Shown here piece by piece: positions 1 through 7,345 of a DNA stretch of 32,621 nucleotides. The notes below the pieces were generated by a model, which did not search any database, was not told the origin of the DNA, and was given only the letters and a program-made list of their open reading frames with translations. Position 1 is the stretch's first letter. Each line of letters begins with the position of its first letter. Position numbers and translations under genes: made by a program. This DNA comes from a bacterium (lineage in GTDB: Bacteria > Bacteroidota > Bacteroidia > Chitinophagales > Saprospiraceae). The DNA is taken from assembly GCA_024742755.1 (NCBI GenBank), contig JANSXW010000065.1, forward strand, positions 1 to 32,621. The letters run 5' to 3'.

Positions 1-1
1 T

Positions 2-151
2 GCGGCCGGGCAGGAAGTATGGTCAGGCCTGCTGCCGTCCGGCACCCACCGTTTGCCGGTGGACAGCTGGGCAGAAGGCTGGTACTTCCTGCACTTCACT
101 ACCGCAGACGGGCAGCGCGCCCATCAGCTAAAAGTGATGGTTCAGCGGTAA
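2..151 (+). CDS. C-terminal end of a secreted protein with a type IX secretion sorting domain (partial)
   Basis: The gene enters from the left edge; only the last 49 codons and the TAA at 149-151 are present. The translation ends in a short beta-strand pattern with 'GTHRLPVDSW', 'EGWYFLHF' and 'HQLKVMVQR'. That is the usual shape of the type A Por/T9SS C-terminal sorting domain: a Gly-x-Tyr turn, then a hydrophobic strand ending in a basic residue. In Bacteroidota this domain sends a protein through the outer membrane by the type IX system and is removed at the surface. The catalytic or binding part lies outside the window, so the function is unknown. The reading frame is unbroken and a hairpin follows the stop. 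Confidence 0.75.
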   Translation, partial: AAGQEVWSGLLPSGTHRLPVDSWAEGWYFLHFTTADGQRAHQLKVMVQR

Positions 152-178
152 GGCATGAAGAGGAGTAAGGCTTTATGG

Positions 179-220
179 ACAAGCTCCGGCGGTGTTGGCT
201 GTCGGGGCTTGTCTGTTTTA
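179..220 (+). terminator. Probable terminator of the T9SS cargo gene
   Basis: Ten-base arms at 179-188 and 203-212 pair with one G-U and enclose a 14-base loop. The right arm is followed by CTGTTTTAC, a short U-rich tract. It lies 28 bases after the stop of the left-edge gene and 90 bases before the next start. Confidence 0.45.
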
Positions 221-310
221 CAACAACAAGGCTGCGTGCTTCCTCTGACATAAATCATTGCCAATTCCCCGCCACCAGCTTACCTTAAGCTTTCACGAAA
301 CCAAACCACA

Positions 311-814
311 ATGAAAGCCTTAGTCTGGTACGATTCTTTCTTTGGTAACACCCAGCAAATTGCCGAGGCGATAGCGGAAGCCATCCGCCCCTATGTGCGA
401 GTAGTAGAACTTCAGCGTATCCAAAATGCTTCGCCGGAAGACGTGGAGCAGGCGGATGTGCTGATCATCGGGTCGCCTACCCGGGGATTTCAGCCCTCTG
501 AGGATACCAAAGCCCTCCTGCGTCAACTGCCGCGCCACGCGCTAAGAGGGATGTGGGTAGCTGCCTTTGACACCCGGATTGCCCTGCATACCATCGAGAA
601 TGGCTTGTTCCGGTGGATTGTCAAAACCGGAGGCTATGCCGCAAGTACCATCCATAAAAGCCTGCTGCGCCATGATGGTCAGGCGGTTATTGCGCCGGAT
701 GGGTTTTGCGTGACAGACAAAGAAGGTCCACTGATGGAAGGTGAGCTGCAGCGTGCCCGCTCTTGGGGCAATAGCATCGGACAGATCGTGGGAGAAGAAA
801 TGGTGGTGGTGTAA
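311..814 (+). CDS. Flavodoxin-like domain protein
   Basis: 167 residues, starting at the ATG at 311. The N-terminus is a beta strand followed by a phosphate-binding loop of flavodoxin type (MKALVWYDSFFGNTQQIA, with the Ser/Thr-rich loop at residues 9-15). A second strand 'DVLIIGSPTRGFQPSE' near residues 49-64 matches the loop that packs against the FMN ring. Length fits a single-domain short-chain flavodoxin. Such proteins carry electrons or act as FMN-dependent quinone reductases; which applies cannot be told here. It is monocistronic: a terminator-like hairpin lies upstream, and its stop is two bases from the stop of the convergent EAD11-like gene. Confidence 0.8.
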   Translation: MKALVWYDSFFGNTQQIAEAIAEAIRPYVRVVELQRIQNASPEDVEQADVLIIGSPTRGFQPSEDTKALLRQLPRHALRGMWVAAFDTRIALHTIENGLFRWIVKTGGYAASTIHKSLLRHDGQAVIAPDGFCVTDKEGPLMEGELQRARSWGNSIGQIVGEEMVVV

Positions 815-816
815 AG

Positions 817-1950
817 TTATTTTTTCCTCATCCGGAACTCAACCGGGCCGCCATTTAGGGTAAACTTTTGGCTTAGGGGCTGGTAGCCTGCTCTTTGAGC
901 GGAGATGGAATGGTTCAGCCGCTGCATGTCCAATGGGATGGTGACTTCAAATTTCCCAAATTCGTCGGTGGTGTCCCTTTGGTTCAGAATAAGCAGGCTT
1001 ACGCCGGGTAAGGGCTCGGTCCCGTCTTCATTCAGGATTTGCCCGGACACCTTTTCCAGGCTTCCATCCGGTAGCACTTCAAGGGTAGTGCTTTTCCCGT
1101 TAAGGGTTAATGAATTTTCCTGAAGCTTCCAGTAATCGGCATTTAGTTTCACCCGGATTTTGCTGCCTCTCAGGGTGCCGGGCAGGGATTTGAAATCCGC
1201 CAGTCCATCTGCGTCAATCCTGGCGCTTTCCCACTTGTTTTCAACGAATAATTGCAAGGAGCCACCCTTCAGTTCAGGGTAAAGTCCGGCTCCGGTCACT
1301 TTGGGCTTGAGGCTAATGGTAAACTCAAAGGGGCCACAACCATCCGTGGTCACAACGCTGGCGGGATTGATTAGATAGACAACCGCAAAGACTGCCGCAG
1401 CACTGCCCGCTTTAACACCCTGCATCTCAAATTGCAGGAGCCCCGGCAGTTTGATGGCCGCAAGCCCGCCTCCCAGCGCCATTAGCAATCGGAATACCGT
1501 TGCCTGAGCGGCAGTAGGGCAGGGGATAAATGCGCCAACGACGATGGCTGTGCATACCAGCAGACCCAGCCCGGCTATCCAGGGTATATTTTGGGAAAGG
1601 TCGGGGGTGCCGGATGAAGCGCCCGATGTTGGTGCCGGGGTAGCCCCGGCTACGCTCGCTGCTTCCTGTGCAGTTTGCTGCAGCTTCGTTTTAGCAGTGG
1701 TTTGCGGTATTTTTTCAATAAGGCTTTGCAGGGACTGCTGTATCTGATTGAGCTGCAACTGATAGCTATCCGCATCAAGCGTACCGCTGTTGTAGCGCTT
1801 CTTAATGCCGTTATAGCGCCCGGCCTGATGAATGACATCCCGTTGAAAATAGGAATCGTCCGATGCTTCAGCGATTTCAGCCAGCGCATCAACGACACGC
1901 TCCAGTTCGCCCTCGATCAGCCATTTGCGGAGTTGTTTAGGTGTTGCCAT
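817..1950 (-). CDS. EAD11-like effector-associated domain / membrane protein with C-terminal carboxypeptidase-regulatory-like domain
   Basis: 377 residues from the ATG at 1950; an upstream in-frame extension would run into the Gly-rich tail of the previous gene and is low-complexity, so it was rejected. Residues 1-82 are helical, with 'RYNGIKKRYNSGTL' (45-58) and 'NQIQQSLQSLIEKI' (68-81). This resembles effector-associated domain 11, a death-fold-like adaptor family from bacterial conflict systems. An Ala/Thr/Ser linker (about 85-120) leads to hydrophobic segments at about 123-143, 152-172 and 182-202. Two beta-rich parts follow: about 205-295, then 297-374 with 'VSGQILNEDGTEPLPGVSL' and 'TTDEFGKFEVTIP', typical of the CarboxypepD_reg-like fold. 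The same-strand TPM gene ends 55 bases upstream, so it may be last in the lemA-TPM operon. No NTPase or protease partner is next to it. The EAD assignment is from remembered pattern only. Confidence 0.62.
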   Translation of the reverse strand: MATPKQLRKWLIEGELERVVDALAEIAEASDDSYFQRDVIHQAGRYNGIKKRYNSGTLDADSYQLQLNQIQQSLQSLIEKIPQTTAKTKLQQTAQEAASVAGATPAPTSGASSGTPDLSQNIPWIAGLGLLVCTAIVVGAFIPCPTAAQATVFRLLMALGGGLAAIKLPGLLQFEMQGVKAGSAAAVFAVVYLINPASVVTTDGCGPFEFTISLKPKVTGAGLYPELKGGSLQLFVENKWESARIDADGLADFKSLPGTLRGSKIRVKLNADYWKLQENSLTLNGKSTTLEVLPDGSLEKVSGQILNEDGTEPLPGVSLLILNQRDTTDEFGKFEVTIPLDMQRLNHSISAQRAGYQPLSQKFTLNGGPVEFRMRKK

Positions 1951-2005
1951 AGGGGTTCGGTATTTATGCCAAGATAGCGAAGATTTCCGAACTGTCTGCC
2001 CGGCT

Positions 2006-2884
2006 TTACCATTCCCCACCTGCACCGCCACCACCGGTAAGGCCACCTCCGAAGCCACCGAAGTCGCCCCAGTCGCCTCCGCCACCGCCGCCGGACCAGC
2101 CTCCACCGCCGCCTCCAGACCAGCCACCGCCACCGCCAATCCAGGGGAAGGGGAAGATCATCCAGCCGCCACCGCGCCGGCCTCGCCGTCTGCGGTCCAT
2201 ATCGTAGCGCCCGCCCCGGTAGTAGCCGCCATCGTCATCATCGTCCCCACCGCCGCCCATACGGCTGAGCACTACGATGAGAATAATGACAAACAGGATG
2301 ACCAGAATAGCAGGAATCCCACCTTTGGCTTCCTGCTTGCCATCAGCCTGCTGTGGGGTGTCATTGGTGTATTCGCCCTGCGCCAGTTCCATGATGGCAC
2401 TCGTGGCCCGGTCGAGCCCGCGGTAATAGCGCCCCTCCCGGAAATTGGGCGTGATGATTTCGTCGATGATCCGTTTGGCAAGGGCATCCGGCAGAAAACC
2501 TTCAGCGCCGTAGCCCGTCATGATGCGAACCTTGCGGTCATCACGGGCTACGTAAATGAGTGCGCCATTGCTATTTTCCCGGCTGCCGCCAATGCCCCAG
2601 GCTTCGTAGTATTCGAGTGCCCGGTTGAAAGGGTCGCCGCCTTCAAGCGACGGTTCCGTTACAATAACGATCTGCGTGGAAGTCTGCCGCGCATACTGTG
2701 CCAGCTTTCGGGTCAGTTGGTCATCCTCCTGCCGGGACAACAAGCCTGCATAGTCATTGACCACCTCATTGGTGGGCGCAGGCACGGGTTGTTGAGCGCC
2801 AAGCGGTAAGGCAATTAGCGTGAAAAGGGCAAAAATCCAGGTCTGTAATCTCAACGTCTCAGTTTTAACTGTAGGAAATATCAT
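2006..2884 (-). CDS. TPM domain protein with signal peptide and Gly-rich tail (YgcG family)
   Basis: About 292 residues if translation starts at the ATG at 2884; a second in-frame ATG at 2902 adds six residues. A hydrophobic signal segment (LQTWIFALFTLIALPLGA) is followed by a TPM domain, roughly residues 35-165, with 'VNDYAGLLS', 'TQIVIVTEPS', 'GALIYVARDDRKVRIMTGYG' and 'ITPNFREGRYYRGL'. A second hydrophobic stretch (ILVILFVIILIVVL) anchors it in the membrane. The last ~80 residues are Gly, Trp, Asp and Arg rich, which is common in this family. TPM domains in other organisms include acid phosphatases of thylakoids and proteins acting in photosystem or membrane-protein repair. The start overlaps the upstream TPM gene, so the two are probably translationally coupled. 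Confidence 0.82.
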   Translation of the reverse strand: MIFPTVKTETLRLQTWIFALFTLIALPLGAQQPVPAPTNEVVNDYAGLLSRQEDDQLTRKLAQYARQTSTQIVIVTEPSLEGGDPFNRALEYYEAWGIGGSRENSNGALIYVARDDRKVRIMTGYGAEGFLPDALAKRIIDEIITPNFREGRYYRGLDRATSAIMELAQGEYTNDTPQQADGKQEAKGGIPAILVILFVIILIVVLSRMGGGGDDDDDGGYYRGGRYDMDRRRRGRRGGGWMIFPFPWIGGGGGWSGGGGGGWSGGGGGGDWGDFGGFGGGLTGGGGAGGEW

Positions 2885-3293
2885 CGGGCAGCTCGTTTTC
2901 ATCGTCGGACTGATAGGGGAAGAAGGCCTTTAATTTAGCGCCGGCTTGCTGTATCGCCGCACAAACCCCGTCAGCGTAGTTGCCGCTTTTGAAGTGGGCA
3001 AGCATGATGTCCCGTTCTTCCGACCAGAAATCTTCGGGCACCTTTTCATTAATGCCCTTATCGCCCAGGATGGCAAATTTGCGCTGTTCCGGCGCGATGA
3101 AGATGAGCACGCCGTTGCGGGCTTCTGTCTTGTGCATTTCCAGTTTCAGAAAGGTCTTTTGGGCGGCCTGAAGCACATCGCCTTTCAGGTTGTCCTCCAG
3201 GTGCACCCTGATCTCGCCTGAGGTGTTAAGCTCAGCTTCCTGAATGGCATCAATAATACGGTCTTCTTCTTCGGGTTGGAAAAAGCGGATCAT
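2865..3293 (-). CDS. Cytosolic TPM domain protein
   Basis: 142 residues from the ATG at 3293. There is no signal peptide. The TPM fold covers about residues 5-120: 'IIDAIQEAELNTSGEIRVHL' at the start, 'NGVLIFIAPEQRKFAILGDKG' in the middle, and 'DIMLAHFKSGNYADGVCAAI' at the end. The C-terminus is acidic. It sits between lemA (50 bases upstream) and the membrane TPM protein (overlapping), the standard lemA-TPM-TPM order of Bacteroidota. The two TPM proteins probably act on the two sides of the same membrane, which is an inference from topology. Confidence 0.82.
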   Translation of the reverse strand: MIRFFQPEEEDRIIDAIQEAELNTSGEIRVHLEDNLKGDVLQAAQKTFLKLEMHKTEARNGVLIFIAPEQRKFAILGDKGINEKVPEDFWSEERDIMLAHFKSGNYADGVCAAIQQAGAKLKAFFPYQSDDENELPDDISYS

Positions 3294-3307
3294 ACAGTAT
3301 AATTGGC

Positions 3308-3331
3308 CCGGGCAGCTTTTGGGCTGCCCGG
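3308..3331 (-). other. Intra-operon hairpin between lemA and the first TPM gene
   Basis: Perfect nine-base G+C-rich arms at 3308-3316 and 3323-3331 enclose a six-base loop. Read on the minus strand there is no U tract after the stem before the TPM start at 3293, so full termination is unlikely. It may protect the lemA message or attenuate the downstream genes. Confidence 0.5.
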
Positions 3332-3343
3332 TTTCAAAAAAAT

Positions 3344-3931
3344 CTAGAATTCTACGGTCGGTGCATTTTGCGCACTCGCCTCCGCCTCAAACTGCGCTCT
3401 CTGATCGAAGCCAAACAGGCCGGCAAAGAGGCTGCCCGGGAAGCGGCGTACTTTCTTATTGTACTCCGTCACCACATCATTGAATCGGTCGCGCTCCACC
3501 TTAATGCGGTTTTCGGTGCCCTCCAGCTGCGCCTGCAGCTCGCGGAAGTTTTGATTGGCCTGCAGTTGCGGATAACGCTCAGACACGACGAGCAGACGGC
3601 CCAGCGACTGTGACAGTGCGCCCTGCGCCTGCTGAAACTCCTGTAGCTTCTCTGCGCTTAGGTTGGAAGGATCGATATTGACACTCGTTGCCCGGGAGCG
3701 TGCCTGCGTAACCTCGGTCAGCGTGCTTTTCTCAAATTCTGCCACCCCTTTTACGGTGTTGACAAGGTTTGGGATCAGGTCGGCACGGCGCTGATAGGCA
3801 CTCTGTACCTTTGACCAGGCATTTTCCACATCCTCATCCATTTCGACGAAGCCGTTGTAGCTGTTACAACCACTTACAAATAGTACCAGCCCGAGGCCGA
3901 TCAGGATAATAGGAAGAAGTAATGATCTCAT
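3344..3931 (-). CDS. lemA: LemA family protein
   Basis: 195 residues from the ATG at 3931. One N-terminal membrane segment (residues 3-20) ends in 'VSGCNSYNGF'; the Cys could be lipidated. The body is the LemA antiparallel helical bundle, with the diagnostic 'AWSKVQSAYQRRADLIPNLV' near 38-57, 'LLVVSERYPQLQANQNF' and 'ENRIKVERDRFNDVVTEYN'. The last part, 'FPGSLFAGLFGF', is the family's usual ending. The biochemical role of LemA is unsettled. It is first in a minus-strand cluster with two TPM genes, an arrangement seen in many Bacteroidota and suggesting a shared envelope function. Confidence 0.93.
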   Translation of the reverse strand: MRSLLLPIILIGLGLVLFVSGCNSYNGFVEMDEDVENAWSKVQSAYQRRADLIPNLVNTVKGVAEFEKSTLTEVTQARSRATSVNIDPSNLSAEKLQEFQQAQGALSQSLGRLLVVSERYPQLQANQNFRELQAQLEGTENRIKVERDRFNDVVTEYNKKVRRFPGSLFAGLFGFDQRAQFEAEASAQNAPTVEF

Positions 3932-4033
3932 TGGTGTTTTGAATTTTAGAGTCTAAAGTTGATTGAAAAGCAGTTGGGGTTCCATTCGGTTCGCCAAGAC
4001 TGCCAAATTGTTAGACGAACGCATACCGGGAAG

Positions 4034-5110
4034 TCATTTTTGCTCCCGGAAAGCCTGAAGCAGGGCCTCGGCAGCATGAAAGGACGACTGTTGCCCGTTC
4101 ATAACCTGCCGTTCCACTTCTTCAAGCTGACTGCGCACGGTTTCATGGTTAAAAAACAACTGTCTCAGCTCCCGGTTTATGGTTTCGTGCAGCCAATAGC
4201 GCGCCTGGGCACGACGATTGTGCTCAAAGTAGCCATTGGCGCGGGTTTGTTCCTGATAAGCCTGAATGTCTTTCCAGACTTCCGGGATGCCCATGCCAGT
4301 GGTGGCAGAACAGATTTCCACCCGGGTTGCCCATTCACTTTCCTTAGGCGGGAATAAGTGCATGGCATTGCGGTATTCCTGTTTGGCTTGTTTGGCAAGC
4401 GGCAGGCGTTCTCCATCTGCTTTGTTAACTACTGCAAGGTCTGCCATTTCCACAATACCCCGCTTGATGCCCTGCAATTCATCACCAGCACCTGGCAACA
4501 GCAACAAAAGAAAGAAGTCGGTCATGGAATGCACCGCTGTTTCGGACTGCCCCACGCCCACGGTTTCAATCAGGATCGTATCGTAGCCCGCCGCCTCACA
4601 GAGTATAATCGCCTCCCGTGTCTTGCGGGCCACTCCGCCCAGCGATTCTCCCGCAGGGGAGGGGCGGATGAAGGCATTCTCCTGATGCGCCAGCTGCTCC
4701 ATCCGGGTCTTATCGCCCAAAATACTGCCCTGCGTTACCTGGCTTGTAGGGTCCACAGCCAGCACCGCCAGTTTGCGGCCTTCCTTCAGAACGTGCAGCC
4801 CAAAGGCTTCAATAAAGGTACTTTTGCCCACGCCCGGCGTCCCCGTGATGCCAATCCGGACAGACCGGCCGCTCTTTGGCAGGCAGGCTTCAATGATCTG
4901 TTGCGCCAGCGCCTGATGTTCCCGCCGCGTACTCTCTATCAGAGTGATGGCTTTAGCCAGTGCCACCCGGTCCCCCTTTTGGATGCCGGTGGTGTAATCC
5001 TCCAGCCCCCACGGCTTTTTCCGGGCACGCCTGAGGTTAGGGTTGAGGCTGCCGGGAGAAATAACGCCTTTTTGGGTATGCCGGCCGGTGGGGCTTTGAT
5101 CATCAGGCAT
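4034..5110 (-). CDS. meaB: Methylmalonyl-CoA mutase-associated GTPase MeaB (ArgK family)
   Basis: 358 residues from the ATG at 5110. The P-loop is 'GTPGVGKST' at residues 90-98. Further G-protein elements are 'AVDPTSQVTQGSILGDKTRM' (118-137), 'IETVGVGQSE' (181-190, switch II) and 'NKAD' (229-232, guanine recognition). The C-terminal helical region drives dimerisation in known MeaB proteins. MeaB protects and reloads adenosylcobalamin-dependent methylmalonyl-CoA mutase, linking propionate or branched-chain breakdown to the TCA cycle. No mutase subunit is in the window. The N-terminal ~35 residues before 'WGLEDYTTGI' are polar and probably disordered. It is divergent from the S41 peptidase gene. 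Confidence 0.93.
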   Translation of the reverse strand: MPDDQSPTGRHTQKGVISPGSLNPNLRRARKKPWGLEDYTTGIQKGDRVALAKAITLIESTRREHQALAQQIIEACLPKSGRSVRIGITGTPGVGKSTFIEAFGLHVLKEGRKLAVLAVDPTSQVTQGSILGDKTRMEQLAHQENAFIRPSPAGESLGGVARKTREAIILCEAAGYDTILIETVGVGQSETAVHSMTDFFLLLLLPGAGDELQGIKRGIVEMADLAVVNKADGERLPLAKQAKQEYRNAMHLFPPKESEWATRVEICSATTGMGIPEVWKDIQAYQEQTRANGYFEHNRRAQARYWLHETINRELRQLFFNHETVRSQLEEVERQVMNGQQSSFHAAEALLQAFREQK

Positions 5111-5220
5111 GTTGGACTCGGGTATTTGGTACAGCAGCTAACTTAAGGAATCCCTTTGGATTATTTTTAAATACAGGGTATACGTTAAAGAGCGATCTTT
5201 AACAACTAAAACGTATCACT

Positions 5221-6603
5221 ATGAAATGGATTCACCTACTACTGCTTCTGGCACTTGCTACCAGCGCCGCCGCACAAATGCCCAACACACTGTCTGATGC
5301 AGATAAGCTATACGGCTTGTCAAAGTTCTGGCAGGAAGTCAATTACAACTTTGTTTACCTTAATCAGGTAGACCGTGAAGAATGGGATGAGGCTTACAAA
5401 AAGCTGTTGACGGAGGTCCGGGAAACAGAAAACGATTATGAGTACTACCGCCTGCTGCAGCGCTTCTGCGCCCTGCTCAAAGACGGGCATACCAACGTAT
5501 ATTTCCCGGATACCATTCAGCAACAGCTGTACAATACCTACTTTGGAGACTACCGCCTGTTTCTGACCAATATAGACGGTAAGGCAATTGTAACCCGTGT
5601 CAACCTCAGCAAAAAGGAGGAAATCCCGATTGGCTCAGAAGTGATTCAGGTGAATGGCAAACCAACCGCTCAGTTTTTGCAGGATGAAGTCATTCCCTAC
5701 ATCTCCTCCTCTACTGATTATGTGCTGCAAGACTGGGCGGTGAGCAGAATGCTGAGCGCTCCGGTGGGCACAGCATTTGACCTGAAGCTCCGGCACCCGG
5801 ATGGGGCCATTCAAAACCTGAGCCTTACCCACACCGAGACCACCGAAAAGGAGGTCTACCCACCATTCGAAGACCGTGAACTCTTAGACTTCAAATGGCT
5901 GGAGGAAGGGATAGCCTATGTCGCCCTGAATTCTTTTTCAGACCCGAAAATAGATACGCTGTTCATCGAATTATTGCCAGAACTGTATCAGGCCAAAGCG
6001 CTGATCGTGGACCTGCGGTATAACGGCGGGGGCAGCACTAACATAGGCCGGGATATTCTGCAGTATTTAACCACCGATACCTTACTATACGGATCGGCTT
6101 ACCGGAGCCGGGAGCATGTGCCGGCCTTTAAAGCCTGGGGGCTTTGGGTCGAGCCTCAGGACACGGTAGGGGATAGCTGGGCAAAACGTGCCTTTTTGTC
6201 CCATCGCGATGCCTATTATTACAACTTTCCGTACGAAGCAGATACCATACGGCTAGATGCCCAACGCCTTTTGGTCCCCACTGCTTTGCTCACCGGCCAC
6301 AATACCGCCTCGGCAGCTGAAGATTTCCTGATTTACGCCGATAATCAATCGCATATGGTTAAGATAGGGGCGCCTACCTTCGGCAGCACGGGACAGCCCC
6401 TGATGTTCGAAATGCCCGGCGGCGGCTCCGCAAGAATCTGTACAAAGGAAGATACCTACCCGGATGGGCGGAAGTTTGTAGGAGTGGGCATTCAACCGGA
6501 TATCAAAGTCTATCCCACACTACAGGACTATATGGATGACAACGACCCGGTACTTCAGGCTGCCATCCTGCACCTGAAAAAGGGCAAGCCGTCGCAGAAA
6601 TAA
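5221..6603 (+). CDS. S41 family peptidase (secreted, tricorn/CtpA-like)
   Basis: 460 residues from the ATG at 5221, with a clear Sec signal peptide cut after 'ATSAAAQ'. An N-terminal helical domain (about 25-100) contains 'FWQEVNYNFVYL' and 'FCALLKDGHTNVYFP'. A PDZ-like part follows (about 105-215, 'IPIGSEVIQVNGKP'). The S41 core begins near 'GIAYVALNSF' and 'ALIVDLRYNGGGS'. The nucleophile is predicted to be Ser364 in 'GHNTASAAEDF'. The CtpA-type catalytic lysine is absent: the matching region reads 'GAPTFGSTGQPL', as in the tricorn-like Bacteroidota subgroup. It probably degrades or processes proteins in the periplasm. The gene is monocistronic. Confidence 0.9.
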   Translation: MKWIHLLLLLALATSAAAQMPNTLSDADKLYGLSKFWQEVNYNFVYLNQVDREEWDEAYKKLLTEVRETENDYEYYRLLQRFCALLKDGHTNVYFPDTIQQQLYNTYFGDYRLFLTNIDGKAIVTRVNLSKKEEIPIGSEVIQVNGKPTAQFLQDEVIPYISSSTDYVLQDWAVSRMLSAPVGTAFDLKLRHPDGAIQNLSLTHTETTEKEVYPPFEDRELLDFKWLEEGIAYVALNSFSDPKIDTLFIELLPELYQAKALIVDLRYNGGGSTNIGRDILQYLTTDTLLYGSAYRSREHVPAFKAWGLWVEPQDTVGDSWAKRAFLSHRDAYYYNFPYEADTIRLDAQRLLVPTALLTGHNTASAAEDFLIYADNQSHMVKIGAPTFGSTGQPLMFEMPGGGSARICTKEDTYPDGRKFVGVGIQPDIKVYPTLQDYMDDNDPVLQAAILHLKKGKPSQK

Positions 6604-6656
6604 CCGGGAAAGCGCTTCAGACAGCCTGCCTAACATTTCCCTTACACCTGTTAAAG

Positions 6657-6680
6657 TTCTTAATGCTTTGGTATTAAGAA
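6657..6680. repeat. Inverted repeat TTCTTAAT-N8-ATTAAGAA
   Basis: Perfect eight-base arms at 6657-6664 and 6673-6680 with an eight-base loop, 54 bases after the S41 stop codon. It is A+T-rich with no U tract, so it is a poor intrinsic terminator. It could stabilise the message end or bind a protein. Confidence 0.5.
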
Positions 6681-6928
6681 ATTAACAATTTATGCATTGG
6701 GTTGGATATCAAGGCATTGGAGTGTGTTTTGTGTTTAACGCTTCCGGTTGAGGCCCGGTATTTCTGTTAAACTCTGCTAAGGCCCGGTGAGGGTGGGTAC
6801 AGGCTATTGATCTGCCCGTTTATTCTGTGCTTCTTTGTGATGTACCGATTGAAGACAATCTACACACCTGAAAACCCTAAACCCTGTTTTGTAAAGCTGT
6901 GAAATCAATGTAAACCCCAATTGACAAG

Positions 6929-6954
6929 AAGGGGAGCCATTTGGTTCCCCTTTT
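6929..6954. terminator. Bidirectional terminator between the S41 and ABM genes
   Basis: Ten-base arms at 6929-6938 and 6943-6952 pair fully with one G-U around the loop ATTT. On the plus strand the stem ends in CCCCTTTTC; on the minus strand it ends in CCCCTTCTT. It lies 325 bases after the S41 stop and 93 bases beyond the end of the minus-strand ABM gene, so it could serve either transcript. Confidence 0.6.
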
Positions 6955-7045
6955 CACTACCCAAAAGACGCCGCCCCTGCAGCAACTATCGCATTTATTC
7001 CTTAACAGGTGAATTGCCGGTAGCGCTCAACCCGCTGTGGGGGCT

Positions 7046-7345
7046 TTATTGTTCCACCTGTGAAGCCACTTCCACACTCCAGGCTTCTGGCTTGCCGCCA
7101 AACAGGGCTTTTGTTTTCGCCCAGGTCCGCTTGAACAACTCCGAATGCCGGTACTGCTCCAGGGCGGCCTCGTCCTCCCAGTAACTGTAAGTGAAGAAAA
7201 CTTCCGGCTGATCCCTGTCGCGCCAAAGCTCCAGATGATGGCAACCTGGAAAGCCCCGGATCAGCGCTTTGCTGGATTCAAAAATACCTTGAAAATCTGC
7301 TGTCTTTTCAGGCAGGAAAGTCAGTTTGACGATTCGTTTGATCAT
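7046..7345 (-). CDS. Antibiotic biosynthesis monooxygenase (ABM) domain protein, YgiN-like
   Basis: 99 residues from the ATG at 7345. The ferredoxin-like ABM fold is seen in 'IVKLTFLPEKTADFQGIF', 'FPGCHHLELWRD', 'VFFTYSYWEDEAALEQYRHS' and 'FKRTWAKTKALF'. Members are cofactor-less monooxygenases or heme-degrading enzymes, often dimers; the substrate cannot be predicted. Its ATG overlaps the stop of the SAM hydroxide adenosyltransferase gene by four bases (ATGA at 7342-7345), so the two are one translationally coupled operon. Confidence 0.85.
   Translation of the reverse strand: MIKRIVKLTFLPEKTADFQGIFESSKALIRGFPGCHHLELWRDRDQPEVFFTYSYWEDEAALEQYRHSELFKRTWAKTKALFGGKPEAWSVEVASQVEQ

Larger units (their letters stand above)
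6604..7045 (+). other. Convergent intergenic region, no gene recognised
   Basis: This 442-base stretch between the S41 peptidase and the convergent monooxygenase-like gene has stop codons in all frames at short intervals on the parts read. It holds one perfect small inverted repeat (6657-6680), two copies of GGCCCGGT about 32 bases apart (near 6751 and 6782), and a good bidirectional terminator at 6929-6952. I see no tRNA and no known riboswitch. A small RNA ending at the terminator is possible but not supported by a clear promoter. Confidence 0.6.

Noticed and set aside
1951-2139. N-terminal extension of the EAD11-like gene through the Gly-rich end of the TPM gene
   Set aside because: The extension is a low-complexity Ala/Val/Gly frame opposite Gly codons of the overlapping gene; the ATG at 1950 gives the natural domain start.
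1925-2809. Long plus-strand open frame over the TPM gene
   Set aside because: It is antisense to a clear TPM domain gene, and its Ala/Pro/Thr-rich start is the complement of the Gly-rich tail.
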